A stretch of 64,000 nt of DNA from Flavobacterium sp. (GCF_027483985.1 NZ_JAIXTJ010000020.1:205842-269841), one strand, 5' to 3'. Positions 9,241-19,405 are shown, counted from the first letter of the stretch. Notes: generated by a model not told the origin, from the sequence alone. Numbers and translations are program-made.

Positions 9241-9276
9241 TCGAAAACGTTTTCGAAACGAACGAAAACGTTTTCG
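9241..9276. promoter_or_regulatory. Two tandem LacI-family operators
   Basis: The palindrome CGAAAACGTTTTCG occurs twice, at 9242-9255 (extended to 16 bases, 9241-9256) and at 9263-9276. Their centres are 21 bases apart, about two helical turns. The central CG and A/T arms fit the LacI/PurR operator type. They lie between the divergent LacI gene (ATG 38 bases away) and the receptor gene (87 bases away), so one regulator bound here could control both. Confidence 0.9.
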
Positions 9277-9313
9277 ATTTTATATTTAAATTTTTTTTTA
9301 CCATATTTGTTAA

Positions 9314-10339
9314 ATGAAAGAGACTACTTTAAAACAAATTGCAGAAACCTTAGGCATATCGATTACAACAGTTTCTAAAGCTTTAAAAAATTATCCTGAC
9401 GTAAGTGAAAAAACAAGAAAAAAAGTTTTAGAACTTTCACAGGAACTGCATTACACCCCAAACAGTTTTGCTGTAAACCTCAGAACAAAAGAATCGAGAA
9501 CAATTGGATTAATTATACCCGAAGTTGTGCATCATTTTTTTTCAAATGTCATTAATGGAATTATAGCTGAAGCAGAGAAAAACGGATATTTAGTAATTAT
9601 TTTACAATCTAATGAATCGCTTGAACTAGAGAAAAAACAAGTTGAACTTTTAATCAACAAAAGAGTTGATGGTATCATTATGTCGCTTTCTAACGAATCA
9701 AATGATGATGAGCACATCAAAGAAATTTTGAAAAGAGAGATTCCCTTTGTACAATTTGACAAAATTTCGAAATTTATACCGAGTTCAAAAGTTATAATTA
9801 ACGATCAGAAAGCGGCATTTGAGGCCACAGAACATCTTATAAAAAAAGGATGCAAAAAAATTGCCCATATTCGCGGACCTGTGAATCCACAAAATTCGAT
9901 CGATCGATTTTTAGGATATAAAAAAGCGTTGGAACATTATGGAATTCCGTTTGATTATAACCTGATTTACACTTGCAAAAATGTAACATTTGAAGAGGGA
10001 AAATTATTTGCAGAACAACTATTAAAAGAACACGAAAACATTGATGGTATTTTTGCTATTACCGATTTGGTTGCAGTGGGTGTGATTGCCCATTTCAATG
10101 AAAACAATATTAAAGTTCCTGAAGAAATAAAAGTAATTGGCTTTAGTAATTGGTTTATGTCGCAAGTAATAACGCCAAAATTAAGTACTGTAGATCAACC
10201 GAGCTTTGAAATGGGAATACAATCCTTTCTTTTATTGTTGGAAGAAATAAATTCTAGAAAAGAAATTCTAGAATTTAAACCAAGAATAATAGAATTAGAA
10301 ACTAGTATTATTGAAAGAGAATCTACTTCAAAAAAGTAA
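9314..10339 (+). CDS. LacI-family transcriptional regulator of the sugar locus
   Basis: The N-terminal helix-turn-helix is [20 protein letters not shown] (residues 4-23), followed by the hinge helix. A type-1 periplasmic-binding-protein-like effector domain covers residues 60-330 ([33 protein letters not shown]). At 341 residues it has the usual length. It is divergent from the TonB receptor, with two near-identical operators in between. It is therefore the likely local repressor, or activator as some Bacteroidota LacI proteins are, of receptor, permease, hydrolase and kinase, with the sugar or its phosphate as effector. Its last 17 bases overlap the convergent queG gene. Confidence 0.92.
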   Translation: MKETTLKQIAETLGISITTVSKALKNYPDVSEKTRKKVLELSQELHYTPNSFAVNLRTKESRTIGLIIPEVVHHFFSNVINGIIAEAEKNGYLVIILQSNESLELEKKQVELLINKRVDGIIMSLSNESNDDEHIKEILKREIPFVQFDKISKFIPSSKVIINDQKAAFEATEHLIKKGCKKIAHIRGPVNPQNSIDRFLGYKKALEHYGIPFDYNLIYTCKNVTFEEGKLFAEQLLKEHENIDGIFAITDLVAVGVIAHFNENNIKVPEEIKVIGFSNWFMSQVITPKLSTVDQPSFEMGIQSFLLLLEEINSRKEILEFKPRIIELETSIIERESTSKK

Positions 10340-11246
10340 TATTTCGCTTAAAACCTTCAAACTTTGTTCGTTTAACGGCCGAATTTTTAAAAACCTTATT
10401 AAAAGTATCGTTAGTAATTTCTTCCCAATCTTTTTTTGAGAAAGACAATAATTCTTTATTGGGATTAAATAAAGGTTCGTTGTGCGGTTTTGAAAAACGA
10501 TTCCAAGGACATACATCTTGACATACATCACAACCGAAAGCCCAATCATTGAATTTACCTTTCATTTCAACTGGTAAATTATCTTTTAACTCAATGGTAT
10601 AATAAGAAATGCATTTACTACCATCGACAATGTAGGGAGAAACTATTGCTTCCGTCGGACAAGAATCTATGCAAGCAGTACAAGTGCCACAGTGATCGGT
10701 TGTTGGCGTATCATATTCTAAATCTAAATCGATAATTAGTTCAGCAATAAAATAAAACGAACCTACTCTTTGAGTAATTAGGTTACTATTTTTTCCAATC
10801 CATCCTAATCCGCTTTTTGCGGCCCAAGCCTTATCAAGAACTGGAGCAGAATCAACAAAAGCACGACCATTTACCACACCAATTTCCGATTGAATAGAAA
10901 ATAAAAGCTCTTGTAATTTTTCTTTTATCACAAAGTGATAATCCTGACCGTAAGCATATTTTGAAATTTTATAACTATCTGCATTTTGTTCTTCCGAAGG
11001 AAAATAATTTAAAAGTAAAGAGATTACGCTTTTAGAATCATCAACAAGAAGTTTAGGATTTAATCGTTTATCAAAATGATTTTCCATATAGGACATTTCA
11101 CCATTAAGATTTTGTTTTAACCAACTTTCTAATCTTGGAGCTTCCTCTTCTAGAAATTCGGCTTTAGAAATACCACAAGAAAGAAAGCCGAGTCTTTTAG
11201 ATTCGGCTTTTATAAACTTGCTGTATTTTTCTTTATTTTCAATCAC
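10323..11246 (-). CDS. queG: Epoxyqueuosine reductase QueG
   Basis: QueG reduces epoxyqueuosine to queuosine in tRNA, using a cobalamin cofactor and two [4Fe-4S] clusters. The cluster motifs are visible as [16 protein letters not shown] near residues 186-201 and [11 protein letters not shown] near 237-247. The N-terminal B12-binding half includes [10 protein letters not shown] and [16 protein letters not shown]. At 307 residues it lacks the C-terminal HEAT repeats of longer homologues, as is common in Bacteroidota. It starts 2 bases after the ruvB stop and is surely co-transcribed with it. It runs convergently into the LacI gene, with 17 bases of overlap. Confidence 0.94.
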   Translation of the reverse strand: MIENKEKYSKFIKAESKRLGFLSCGISKAEFLEEEAPRLESWLKQNLNGEMSYMENHFDKRLNPKLLVDDSKSVISLLLNYFPSEEQNADSYKISKYAYGQDYHFVIKEKLQELLFSIQSEIGVVNGRAFVDSAPVLDKAWAAKSGLGWIGKNSNLITQRVGSFYFIAELIIDLDLEYDTPTTDHCGTCTACIDSCPTEAIVSPYIVDGSKCISYYTIELKDNLPVEMKGKFNDWAFGCDVCQDVCPWNRFSKPHNEPLFNPNKELLSFSKKDWEEITNDTFNKVFKNSAVKRTKFEGFKRNITFLK

Positions 11247-11248
11247 AA

Positions 11249-12271
11249 TTAAAACAATCCTCCTTGAATGTTTGTTTTTATTTTACCTAAATGCTTATAT
11301 GCTTTTTCAGTAACTTCTCTACCTCTCGGCGTTCTGATTATAAATCCTTCTTGAATTAAAAATGGTTCATACACTTCTTCAATTGTTTCGCCGCTTTCTG
11401 AAACAGCAGTTGCTAAAGTCGAAAGACCAACAGGACCACCTTTGAATTTATCAATTATCGTTGTTAAAATTTTATTATCCATTTCATCTAAACCGTGAGC
11501 GTCAACATTTAAAGCTTGAAGCGAATAACGAGCAATTTCAATATCAATTTTACCATTACCTTTTATTTGCGCAAAGTCACGTACACGACGAAGCAACGCA
11601 TTGGCAATTCTTGGTGTTCCTCGGCTTCTTCCAGCAATCTCAATGGCAGCTTCCATAGTTATTGGCATTCTCAGGATGGCTGAACTCCTTTGAACTATAG
11701 TAGTAAGAAGCTCGGTATTATAATACTGTAATCTACTTTGAATTCCGAATCTAGCTCTCATTGGAGCGGTTAATAAACCGGATCGAGTGGTTGCGCCAAC
11801 TAGCGTAAAAGGATTAAGATTGATTTGAACAGTTCGTGCGTTTGGACCTGATTCAATCATAATATCAATTTTAAAATCCTCCATTGCAGAATACAAATAT
11901 TCCTCAACAACGGGACTCAAACGATGAATTTCATCAATAAACAACACATCTCTTTCCTCTAAATTTGTAAGCAAACCAGCTAAATCTCCTGGCTTATCGA
12001 GCACTGGACCTGATGTTATTTTTATTCCAACACCTAATTCATTAGCCAAAATATTAGCTAAAGTAGTTTTACCTAAACCTGGTGGACCATGAAATAATGT
12101 ATGATCTAAAGCTTCGTTTCTTTGATTTGCTGCTTCAACAAAAACCTTTAAATTATCTAAAACTTGATCTTGACCGGTAAAATCATCAAAAGACAAAGGC
12201 CTCAATTTCTTTTCTAAATCAAGTTCATCGGAATTATAGCCAGAATTTGTTGGATCTAAATTTTCGTTCAT
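11249..12271 (-). CDS. ruvB: Holliday junction DNA helicase motor subunit RuvB
   Basis: RuvB is a hexameric AAA+ ATPase that drives branch migration with RuvA. The Walker A is [12 protein letters not shown] (about 59-70), Walker B LFIDEIHR, sensor GATTRSGLL, and the C-terminal winged helix includes [10 protein letters not shown] and [11 protein letters not shown] start the gene at the ATG of MNENLDP (12271). The reading frame continues six codons upstream, but that stretch lies in the promoter, where two TAnnTTTG elements sit at 12276-12294. queG follows 2 bases downstream. Confidence 0.95.
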   Translation of the reverse strand: MNENLDPTNSGYNSDELDLEKKLRPLSFDDFTGQDQVLDNLKVFVEAANQRNEALDHTLFHGPPGLGKTTLANILANELGVGIKITSGPVLDKPGDLAGLLTNLEERDVLFIDEIHRLSPVVEEYLYSAMEDFKIDIMIESGPNARTVQINLNPFTLVGATTRSGLLTAPMRARFGIQSRLQYYNTELLTTIVQRSSAILRMPITMEAAIEIAGRSRGTPRIANALLRRVRDFAQIKGNGKIDIEIARYSLQALNVDAHGLDEMDNKILTTIIDKFKGGPVGLSTLATAVSESGETIEEVYEPFLIQEGFIIRTPRGREVTEKAYKHLGKIKTNIQGGLF

Positions 12272-12275
12272 ACTA

Positions 12276-12294
12276 CAAATATATAACAAAGTTA
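12276..12294 (-). promoter_or_regulatory. Two overlapping-range -7 elements for ruvB
   Basis: The minus strand contains TAACTTTG (12294-12287) and TATATTTG (12283-12276), both matching TAnnTTTG. The proximal one ends only 4 bases before the ATG, so the transcript from it would be nearly leaderless. Confidence 0.5.
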
Positions 12295-12299
12295 TAAGT

Positions 12300-12330
12300 A
12301 AAAAAAAATGCCTCTCATAAGAAAGGCATT
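12300..12330 (-). terminator. Terminator after ctaD
   Basis: The stem AATGCCT/AGGCATT (12307-12313 with 12324-12330) is followed on the minus strand by a run of eight or nine T. It is about 20 bases past the ctaD stop and ends the act-cta operon. Confidence 0.85.
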
Positions 12331-12350
12331 AATTATATTGAAAGTTTATA

Positions 12351-14156
12351 TTAATGGTGTAAAACTTCTTCACCTGGTTTCATCGGAACGTTTTGCGGAA
12401 CAAAATCATCATCGTGACCTGGTTTACTATAGTCATATGGCCATCTGTGTACTTCAGGAATTTCACCTGGCCAGTTTCCGTGAATATGTTCAACTGGAGC
12501 AGTCCACTCAAGTGTATTCGATCTCCAAGGATTTTGCACAGCTCTTTTACCGTAGAATATACTTGAAAAGAAGTTATATAAGAAAACCAATTGAAATGCA
12601 CCACCAACTAAAGCAAACATTGTAATGATAACGTTTACATCTTGTAAATCATCAAATAATGGGAAATTTGTATTAGTGTAGTAACGTCTTGGCAGACCAG
12701 CCATACCAATAAAATGCATTGGGAAGAACACTCCGTAAGCACAAATAGCAGTTACCCAGAAATGCACATAACCTAAGTTCTTATTTAACATTCTACCGAA
12801 CATTTTAGGATACCAATGGTAAATACCAGCAAACATTCCATAAAGTGCAGAGATACCCATTACCAAGTGAAAGTGAGCAACAACAAAATAGGTATCGTGC
12901 ACGTTAATATCTAGCGTACTGTCACCCAAAATAATTCCTGTTAATCCACCAGTAATAAACGTCGAAACTAAACCGATTGAGAATAACATTGCAGGGTTTA
13001 ATTGCAAATTACCTTTCCATAAAGTAGTAATATAGTTAAAGGCTTTTACGGCAGAAGGAATAGCGATCAAAAGCGTTGTAAATGTAAATACAGAACCTAA
13101 GAAAGGATTCATACCTGAAATAAACATATGGTGACCCCAAACGATTGTAGATAAAAATGCAATTGCAAGAATCGACATAATCATAGCGCGGTAACCAAAG
13201 ATTGGTTTACGTGCATTAGTTGCGATAACCTCAGATGTAATTCCAAGCGCAGGCAACAAGATGATATATACTTCAGGGTGACCCAAGAACCAAAATAAAT
13301 GCTCAAACAATACAGGAGAACCACCTTGGTAATTCAATACTTCACCTGCTAAATAAATATCTGATAAAAAGAATGAAGTACCAAAACTTCTATCCATAAT
13401 TAAAAGTAAAGCAGCTGATAATAAAACTGGAAAAGATATCACACCAATCACAGCAGTAATAAAGAAAGCCCAAATTGTAAGAGGCATTCTTGTCATTGTC
13501 ATACCTTTTGTTCTTAAATTGATTACAGTCACAATGTAGTTAAGCGAACCCATTAAGGATGCAGCGATGAAAACTGCCATAGATACTAACCATAATGTCA
13601 TACCTAAACCAGAACCAGCAATTGCTTGCGGTAAAGCACTTAACGGAGGATAAATCGTCCAACCAGCAGAAGCAGGTCCAGATTCAACGAAAAGAGATAC
13701 TACCATAATGACACTTGATACAAAAAATAACCAATAAGAAACCATATTAAGGAATCCAGAAGCCATATCTCGTGCACCAAGCTGTAATGGGATTAATAAA
13801 TTACTAAAAGTACCACTTAATGCTGCTGTCAAAACGAAAAATACCATTATAGTACCATGTATTGTAATCAATGACAAATATGCTTCGTTTGTCATAACTC
13901 CTTCTGGAGCCATTTTCTCTCCAAGGAAAAAACTAAATACTTTAAAAGATTGCTCTGGCCAAGCCAATTGCAATCTAAAAAGCAAAGACATACCAACACC
14001 CAAAATACCCATAAAAATACCAGTCAAAAGATATTGCTTAGCAATCATCTTATGATCTATACTAAAGATATACTTTGTGATAAAAGTATCTTTGTGGTGG
14101 TGTTCATGATGATCATCGTGGTGATCATGACCGTGATTATCGTGTTCGTGACTCAT
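12351..14156 (-). CDS. ctaD: Cytochrome c oxidase (aa3) subunit I
   Basis: This is the catalytic haem-copper subunit that reduces oxygen to water and pumps protons in the inner membrane. At 601 residues it has about 12 transmembrane helices. LFWFLGHPEVYIILLPALG near 288-306 carries the CuB histidine and the cross-linked tyrosine. VWGHHMFISGM gives the other CuB histidines, and HDTYFVVAHFHLVMG the two haem-ligand histidines. The cytoplasmic N-terminus is strikingly histidine-rich: about a dozen His occur in the first 22 residues. It is the last gene of the act-cta operon, 23 bases after ctaC, with a good terminator behind it. Subunit III is not in the window. Confidence 0.96.
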   Translation of the reverse strand: MSHEHDNHGHDHHDDHHEHHHKDTFITKYIFSIDHKMIAKQYLLTGIFMGILGVGMSLLFRLQLAWPEQSFKVFSFFLGEKMAPEGVMTNEAYLSLITIHGTIMVFFVLTAALSGTFSNLLIPLQLGARDMASGFLNMVSYWLFFVSSVIMVVSLFVESGPASAGWTIYPPLSALPQAIAGSGLGMTLWLVSMAVFIAASLMGSLNYIVTVINLRTKGMTMTRMPLTIWAFFITAVIGVISFPVLLSAALLLIMDRSFGTSFFLSDIYLAGEVLNYQGGSPVLFEHLFWFLGHPEVYIILLPALGITSEVIATNARKPIFGYRAMIMSILAIAFLSTIVWGHHMFISGMNPFLGSVFTFTTLLIAIPSAVKAFNYITTLWKGNLQLNPAMLFSIGLVSTFITGGLTGIILGDSTLDINVHDTYFVVAHFHLVMGISALYGMFAGIYHWYPKMFGRMLNKNLGYVHFWVTAICAYGVFFPMHFIGMAGLPRRYYTNTNFPLFDDLQDVNVIITMFALVGGAFQLVFLYNFFSSIFYGKRAVQNPWRSNTLEWTAPVEHIHGNWPGEIPEVHRWPYDYSKPGHDDDFVPQNVPMKPGEEVLHH

Positions 14157-14179
14157 ATTATAAAATATTATTATATTCT

Positions 14180-15361
14180 TTATTTTTTCATAGGAACTTC
14201 AGCAACTGCTGTAGTATCATTTTTTGTCGCTGTTGAATCCGCTTTTACAGGATTTTCTTCAGCTAATTTTGCAGCAGCTTCTTCAGCAGCGGCAGCTTTA
14301 ACAGATTGAACTAATTTAGTTTTTTCATTCAACCATTTTTTGTAATCAGACTCATTGTCAACTACAACCTTCATCTGCATATTGTAGTGTGAAGAACCAC
14401 AAATTTTGTTACATAACAAAAGGAAATCAAATTGATATGGATCTAAAGCAGTTTTACCTTCGGCAACTAGATCTTTACTTTTTCTTTCTCTAATATTATT
14501 GATATTAGCAACTTTTTCTGTCATTTCTTTTGTATCTCTCATCTCATCTGTCGTCATCGATGGCGTAAATGCAAACTGAGTAACCATACCAGGAACACAA
14601 TTCATTTGAGCTCTAAAGTGCGGCATGTAGAAAGAGTGTAATACATCTTGAGAACGCAATTTAAAAATTACTTTTTTCCCTTTAGGTAAATGTAATTCAT
14701 CAGTAACAATATCATCTTGAGCATTAGGATCAGCCAAATCAACTCCTAAAGTGTTAACACCTTCAATTAATCTAACGTTTGCTTTACCAAGAACATTATC
14801 AGCACCAGCATATCTTGCAGTCCATTTAAATTGTTGTGCATATACTTCTATGACGATAGGCTTTTCTTCTTTCTCATTTACAAACATAATATCTGTCCAA
14901 GAATATAAACCGAAGAAAATTAAAACCGCTAAAACAATAGCTGGTATCGAACTCCAAATAAATTCTAATTTATTGTTATCAGAAAAATAAGTAGCTACCT
15001 GACCTTTTTTTCCACTATACTTATAACCAAAATAGTGTAGCAATGCTTGCGTGATAGTTTGAACCACAAAAATAAGCATCATTGAAATCCACATCAACTG
15101 GTCTACATCTTTACCATGTTCTGAAGCTGAATTGCTCATTAAAGGAAAACCGCCATATTTAACAACACATATAATTGTTATTAAATAAATAAAACCTAAG
15201 AAACCAAATAATAAATAACCATTTATTTTATTATCGTTATCATCAGCTACCTGAGAATCATCAGCTTGTTTACCAACTTGAGTTAGATCAAAAATTTTAG
15301 TTAGTTGCCATAAAGCAACCGATAATAAAACTAAAACAAGAAGTACTAAAATACTTGTCAT
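14180..15361 (-). CDS. ctaC: Cytochrome c oxidase subunit II
   Basis: This subunit holds the CuA electron-entry centre facing the periplasm. The ligands are recognisable as HSFYMPHF near 235-242 and CNKICGSSHYNM near 316-327. At 393 residues it is longer than usual. An extra N-terminal membrane segment precedes the two standard ones, and an insertion (TTDEMRDTKE... to DPYQFDF) lies between the two halves of the CuA site. The C-terminus is a long Ala/Lys/Glu-rich tail. It is placed between actF and ctaD in the operon, as expected for an oxidase fed directly by alternative complex III. Confidence 0.95.
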   Translation of the reverse strand: MTSILVLLVLVLLSVALWQLTKIFDLTQVGKQADDSQVADDNDNKINGYLLFGFLGFIYLITIICVVKYGGFPLMSNSASEHGKDVDQLMWISMMLIFVVQTITQALLHYFGYKYSGKKGQVATYFSDNNKLEFIWSSIPAIVLAVLIFFGLYSWTDIMFVNEKEEKPIVIEVYAQQFKWTARYAGADNVLGKANVRLIEGVNTLGVDLADPNAQDDIVTDELHLPKGKKVIFKLRSQDVLHSFYMPHFRAQMNCVPGMVTQFAFTPSMTTDEMRDTKEMTEKVANINNIRERKSKDLVAEGKTALDPYQFDFLLLCNKICGSSHYNMQMKVVVDNESDYKKWLNEKTKLVQSVKAAAAEEAAAKLAEENPVKADSTATKNDTTAVAEVPMKK

Positions 15362-15380
15362 TTGTTCTTTTCTTTAAATA

Positions 15381-16868
15381 TTAATAATGAAAATGTTTAC
15401 TTTCTTCGATGAAAGGGTTACGTTTTGGAGTAAGTGGAACTTTAGATAAAGCAGTAAATACAACAAAAATAAACAATCCTAAAAAGAATAATACTGAAGC
15501 TATTTCAGATACACCAATGAACCACTGGTCGCCAACTGTTGCAGGCATAACCATATTGAAGAAATCAACATAATGACCGAACAATATTACAACTCCAGCG
15601 CCAACAATAATTGGAGCAATTCGTTTAAAATCAGTGTTGATTAAAACTAACAATGGAAATATAAAATTCATAACAACAGCTCCGAAGAAAGGTAAGTTAT
15701 AGTGCTCAATTCTTGTTATAAAATAAGTTATCTCTTCAGGAATATTTGCGTACCAAATAAGCATAAATTGAGAAAACCATAAATACGTCCAAAATACACT
15801 GATACCAAACATAAATTTAGATAAATCATGAATGTGACTAGAATTCACATTTTCAAGATAACCTTTTGATTTCAAGTAAAGAGTAACCATTGAAATAGTA
15901 GTAATACCACTTACGAAAAAGCTCGCAAAAACATACCAGCCAAACAATGTACTGAACCAGTGAGGATCAAAAGACATCAACCAGTCCCACGACATAATAG
16001 ATTCAGTAACAATAAAGAAAACTAAAAATCCAGCTGAAAGTTTAAAATTCTTTTTATAAAAAGTATTATCATTTGCCTCATCTTGTGCCAAACAATTTTT
16101 TCTTGATAAATGACGGTACAGATTCCAACCTATTAAAAATACTGCTGCTCTAATCAACCAAAAAGTAACATTTAGATAACCAGACTTACCGGCAATTAAT
16201 TTATCATAGTTTTCGTGACCAACCTCAGTTACGCCATCTTCCATCCAAACAAACAAATGATTTAAATGAAGAGCTGATAAAACTAATAAACCGAAGAAAA
16301 TTAAAGAACCAACAGGTAGATAAGCTGTAATACCTTGCATAACTCTAAATAAAACAGGAGACCAACCTGCTTGAGCCACTTGCTGAATTGCATAAAATGC
16401 CAAAGTACCCAAAGATATTAACATAAAAAATATACAAGCAACATACAATGCCGACCACGGTTTGTTTTGCAACTGATGAAAAACGTGTTCTACGTGTTCT
16501 TTATGTTCTTTTTCTAAATCAGCTTTCGATGTAACGTGTACAGCTGCTTTATGATTATCGTGATGCTTCTCTTCTGCTACGGCAACAACAGTATGACTTA
16601 CAGAATCCGCTGATGTTGCATTATGTAAACTATCGGTAGCAACTTCTTCCACCTTAGCTTCTTTTTCAACTTTATGTGTAGCAATGACCTCATGAGAACT
16701 GTGAGCTTCAACTTTAGCACCGTGACCACTATGATGACTTTCTGCAACTATTTTTTCGACTTCTTCTATAGTTTTGGGAGCAGATAAAAAACCATACACT
16801 ATACCAACTAATCCTAAAATCATTAGAACAAGCGCTGTGTTTTTTAAACCTTTTGAAAATGTGTACAT
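15381..16868 (-). CDS. actF: Alternative complex III subunit ActF (quinol:cytochrome c oxidoreductase, NrfD-like membrane protein)
   Basis: ActF is a polytopic inner-membrane subunit of alternative complex III. The 495-residue protein has about ten membrane helices. An N-terminal helix (TALVLMILGLVGIVYGFL) is followed by a soluble, histidine- and glutamate-rich stretch at about 43-130 (SHHSGHGAKVEAHSSHEV), then the main bundle from about 135 (FRVMQGITAYLPVGSLIFFG, ESIMSWDWLMSFDPHWFSTL). The low-complexity linker looks lineage-specific. The gene lies between actE (28 bases) and ctaC (20 bases). Confidence 0.92.
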   Translation of the reverse strand: MYTFSKGLKNTALVLMILGLVGIVYGFLSAPKTIEEVEKIVAESHHSGHGAKVEAHSSHEVIATHKVEKEAKVEEVATDSLHNATSADSVSHTVVAVAEEKHHDNHKAAVHVTSKADLEKEHKEHVEHVFHQLQNKPWSALYVACIFFMLISLGTLAFYAIQQVAQAGWSPVLFRVMQGITAYLPVGSLIFFGLLVLSALHLNHLFVWMEDGVTEVGHENYDKLIAGKSGYLNVTFWLIRAAVFLIGWNLYRHLSRKNCLAQDEANDNTFYKKNFKLSAGFLVFFIVTESIMSWDWLMSFDPHWFSTLFGWYVFASFFVSGITTISMVTLYLKSKGYLENVNSSHIHDLSKFMFGISVFWTYLWFSQFMLIWYANIPEEITYFITRIEHYNLPFFGAVVMNFIFPLLVLINTDFKRIAPIIVGAGVVILFGHYVDFFNMVMPATVGDQWFIGVSEIASVLFFLGLFIFVVFTALSKVPLTPKRNPFIEESKHFHY

Positions 16869-16895
16869 ATCTATAACAATCTGTTTGTTCTACAA

Positions 16896-17456
16896 TTATA
16901 ATTGACTTTTAAGTTTCATAACATAAGCTGAAACCATCCAACGCTCTTCTTGATTTAACTGAGTTGCATAAGAACCCATTGAATTCAAACCAAAATTAAT
17001 TACGTGATTCACGCTACCTTCAGTAATTGGTCTATCGGCGTAACTAGGAACACCCAAAAACTTACCTTGTGTAACTAATTTACCTTTACCATTACCTTCA
17101 TTACCGTGACAAATAGCACAATAAATAACATAAAGTTCCTCAGCTTTTTTCATATCAATCTTTGACGCGTCCAGCGGAGACTTGGAACTAATTTTAGAGG
17201 CTTCATATCCTTCAGGTGAATTTGGAAACTCATAAGGAACATAACCTCTTTTAATTGTTCCAACTGCAGGTAACTGACCTTCTTTACCTTTTAACCCGTT
17301 AACTGAATTAAAAGCATTTGATTCTGAATAAGTTTCATAAGCTACCGACTCATACATATTTGGCATGTACTGATAGTTAGGTGAAGCATTATCTTTACAA
17401 GATGAAAAAGATACTAGTAAACTTAGTGCTAATGTGATTTTTAAAATACTTTTCAT
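16896..17456 (-). CDS. actE: Alternative complex III monohaem cytochrome c lipoprotein ActE
   Basis: A lipoprotein signal ends in LVSFSSC (Cys at residue 20), so the protein is anchored to the periplasmic face. A single haem-c site, CAICH, lies at about residues 113-117, with an axial methionine probably in GLNSMGSYA near 157. At 186 residues it matches ActE size. It would pass electrons from ActA or ActB towards the oxidase. It starts 6 bases after actD and shares its operon. Confidence 0.93.
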   Translation of the reverse strand: MKSILKITLALSLLVSFSSCKDNASPNYQYMPNMYESVAYETYSESNAFNSVNGLKGKEGQLPAVGTIKRGYVPYEFPNSPEGYEASKISSKSPLDASKIDMKKAEELYVIYCAICHGNEGNGKGKLVTQGKFLGVPSYADRPITEGSVNHVINFGLNSMGSYATQLNQEERWMVSAYVMKLKSQL

Positions 17457-17462
17457 GACTGT

Positions 17463-17987
17463 TTAGTGCTTATCAATTACTTTAACTTCGACTGCACCTG
17501 TATTTTTTAAAAATGAAGTTAATTCCTCTTCATTGTTATTTACAGCTACTTCCATCAAGAAATGATCGTCTGTTGTTCTAACATCAGGATTTTCTGCTTG
17601 TTTAAATGGCCATAATTTACTTCTCATATAAAAAGTAATAACCATTAAGTGTGCTGCAAAAAATACTGTCATTTCAAACATAACCGGAACGAAAGCAGGC
17701 ATATTTTGAATATAACTCATACTTGGCTTTCCACCGATATCTTGCGGCCAATCTTGAATCATAATATAATCCATCATTGTAGTTGCAACAGTGATACCAA
17801 TACAACCGTATATGAATGCACAGATTGCAAGTCTAGTTGGCGCTAAACCCATAGCTTTATCCAAACCGTGAACAGGAAATGGAGTAAAGACTTCTTCAAT
17901 ATGATGATGTGCTTTTCTTGTTTGCTTTACAGCATCCATTAAAATATCATCATCATTGTATATTGCGTGTATAACTTTATTACTCAT
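17463..17987 (-). CDS. actD: Alternative complex III membrane subunit ActD (DUF3341)
   Basis: This 174-residue protein has a soluble N-terminal part and two membrane helices (LAICAFIYGCIGITVATTMM near 72-91 and VPVMFEMTVFFAAHLMVITF near 116-135). It matches the DUF3341 family, which is ActD. ActD has no cofactor and helps hold the complex in the membrane. Its place between actC and actE is the standard order. The ATG is 8 bases past the actC stop. Confidence 0.93.
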   Translation of the reverse strand: MSNKVIHAIYNDDDILMDAVKQTRKAHHHIEEVFTPFPVHGLDKAMGLAPTRLAICAFIYGCIGITVATTMMDYIMIQDWPQDIGGKPSMSYIQNMPAFVPVMFEMTVFFAAHLMVITFYMRSKLWPFKQAENPDVRTTDDHFLMEVAVNNNEEELTSFLKNTGAVEVKVIDKH

Positions 17988-17995
17988 AACAAATA

Positions 17996-19405
17996 CTAAT
18001 GTTTTTCTGAATGATTGTGCTCTTGTTTTTCTCTTTCTCTTTTATAATTTTCACCTGAAGATTTCAAGATTGTTTTAACTTCCGCCTGAGCAATAACAGG
18101 GAAAGTTCTAGCATATAGTAAAAATAAAACAAAGAAGAAACCTATTGTTCCGATGAAGATACCGATGTCAACAAATGTTGGAGAGAACATAGTCCAAGAT
18201 GAAGGAAGATAATCTCTGTGTAACGAAGTAACAATAATTACGAAACGTTCAAACCACATACCAATATTTACAACAATTGAGATTATGAAAGAGAACATAA
18301 TACTAGTTCTCAATTTTTTTGACCACATAAATTGTGGAGAGAAAACGTTACAACTCATCATTGCCCAATAAGCCCAAGCATAAGGTCCTGTTGCTCTGTT
18401 TAAGAAAGCATATTGTTCGTACTCTACTCCTGAATACCAAGCAACGAATAATTCCGTGATATAAGCAACACCAACTATAGAACCAGTAATCATAATTACT
18501 ATATTCATTAATTCAATATGCTGAACGGTAATATAAGCTTCTAGGTTTGAAACTTTTCTCATAATAATCAGCAATGTGTTTACCATTGCAAAACCAGAGA
18601 ATACAGCACCAGCCACAAAATAAGGAGGGAAAATTGTTGTATGCCAACCAGGAACAACTGATGTAGCAAAGTCAAATGATACAATTGTATGCACAGAAAG
18701 TACTAAAGGTGTTGCTAATCCTGCTAGAACAAGAGAAACTTCCTCAAATCGTTGCCAATCTTTAGCTCTACCACTCCATCCGAAACTTAATATAGAATAT
18801 ATCTTTTTATTGAAAGGCGTTACAGCTCTATCTCTCAACATAGCAAAATCAGGAAGTAAACCAGTCCACCAGAAAACTAATGATACTGAAAGATACGTTG
18901 AAATTGCAAATACGTCCCAAAGCAATGGAGAGTTGAAGTTAACCCAAAGGGAACCAAATTGATTAGGAATTGGAACAACCCAATAGGCTAACCAAGGTCT
19001 ACCCATGTGGATAATTGGGAATAAACCTGCTTGAACAACTGAGAAAATTGTCATTGCTTCCGCAGAACGGTTAATAGCCATTCTCCATCTTTGACGGAAA
19101 AGTAAAAGTACAGCAGAAATTAATGTTCCTGCGTGACCGATACCAACCCACCAAACGAAATTGGTAATATCCCAAGCCCAACCTACAGTCTTATTAAGAC
19201 CCCAAGTTCCGATACCAGTTGAAATGGTATAAGTGATACAACCTATTCCCCAAAGGAAAGCTGCTAATGCAATTGAAAAAACGGTCCACCATTGTTTGTT
19301 TGCTCTTCCTTCAACAGGCGCAGCAACATCGACAGTCACATCGTGATAACTTTTATCACCAATAACTAATGGTTTTCTAATGGGTGCTTCGTAGTGAGAC
19401 GACAT
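17996..19405 (-). CDS. actC: Alternative complex III quinol-binding membrane subunit ActC (NrfD family)
   Basis: ActC is the NrfD/PsrC-like integral membrane subunit that binds and oxidises menaquinol. The 469-residue protein shows ten membrane helices, with family phrases such as FVWWVGIGHAGTLISAVLLL near 87, HMGRPWLAYWVVPIPNQ near 132, and NFNSPLLWDVFAISTYLSVS. The C-terminus is a charged, His-rich tail. It lies directly after actB, whose iron-sulfur domain would dock on it. Confidence 0.95.
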   Translation of the reverse strand: MSSHYEAPIRKPLVIGDKSYHDVTVDVAAPVEGRANKQWWTVFSIALAAFLWGIGCITYTISTGIGTWGLNKTVGWAWDITNFVWWVGIGHAGTLISAVLLLFRQRWRMAINRSAEAMTIFSVVQAGLFPIIHMGRPWLAYWVVPIPNQFGSLWVNFNSPLLWDVFAISTYLSVSLVFWWTGLLPDFAMLRDRAVTPFNKKIYSILSFGWSGRAKDWQRFEEVSLVLAGLATPLVLSVHTIVSFDFATSVVPGWHTTIFPPYFVAGAVFSGFAMVNTLLIIMRKVSNLEAYITVQHIELMNIVIMITGSIVGVAYITELFVAWYSGVEYEQYAFLNRATGPYAWAYWAMMSCNVFSPQFMWSKKLRTSIMFSFIISIVVNIGMWFERFVIIVTSLHRDYLPSSWTMFSPTFVDIGIFIGTIGFFFVLFLLYARTFPVIAQAEVKTILKSSGENYKREREKQEHNHSEKH

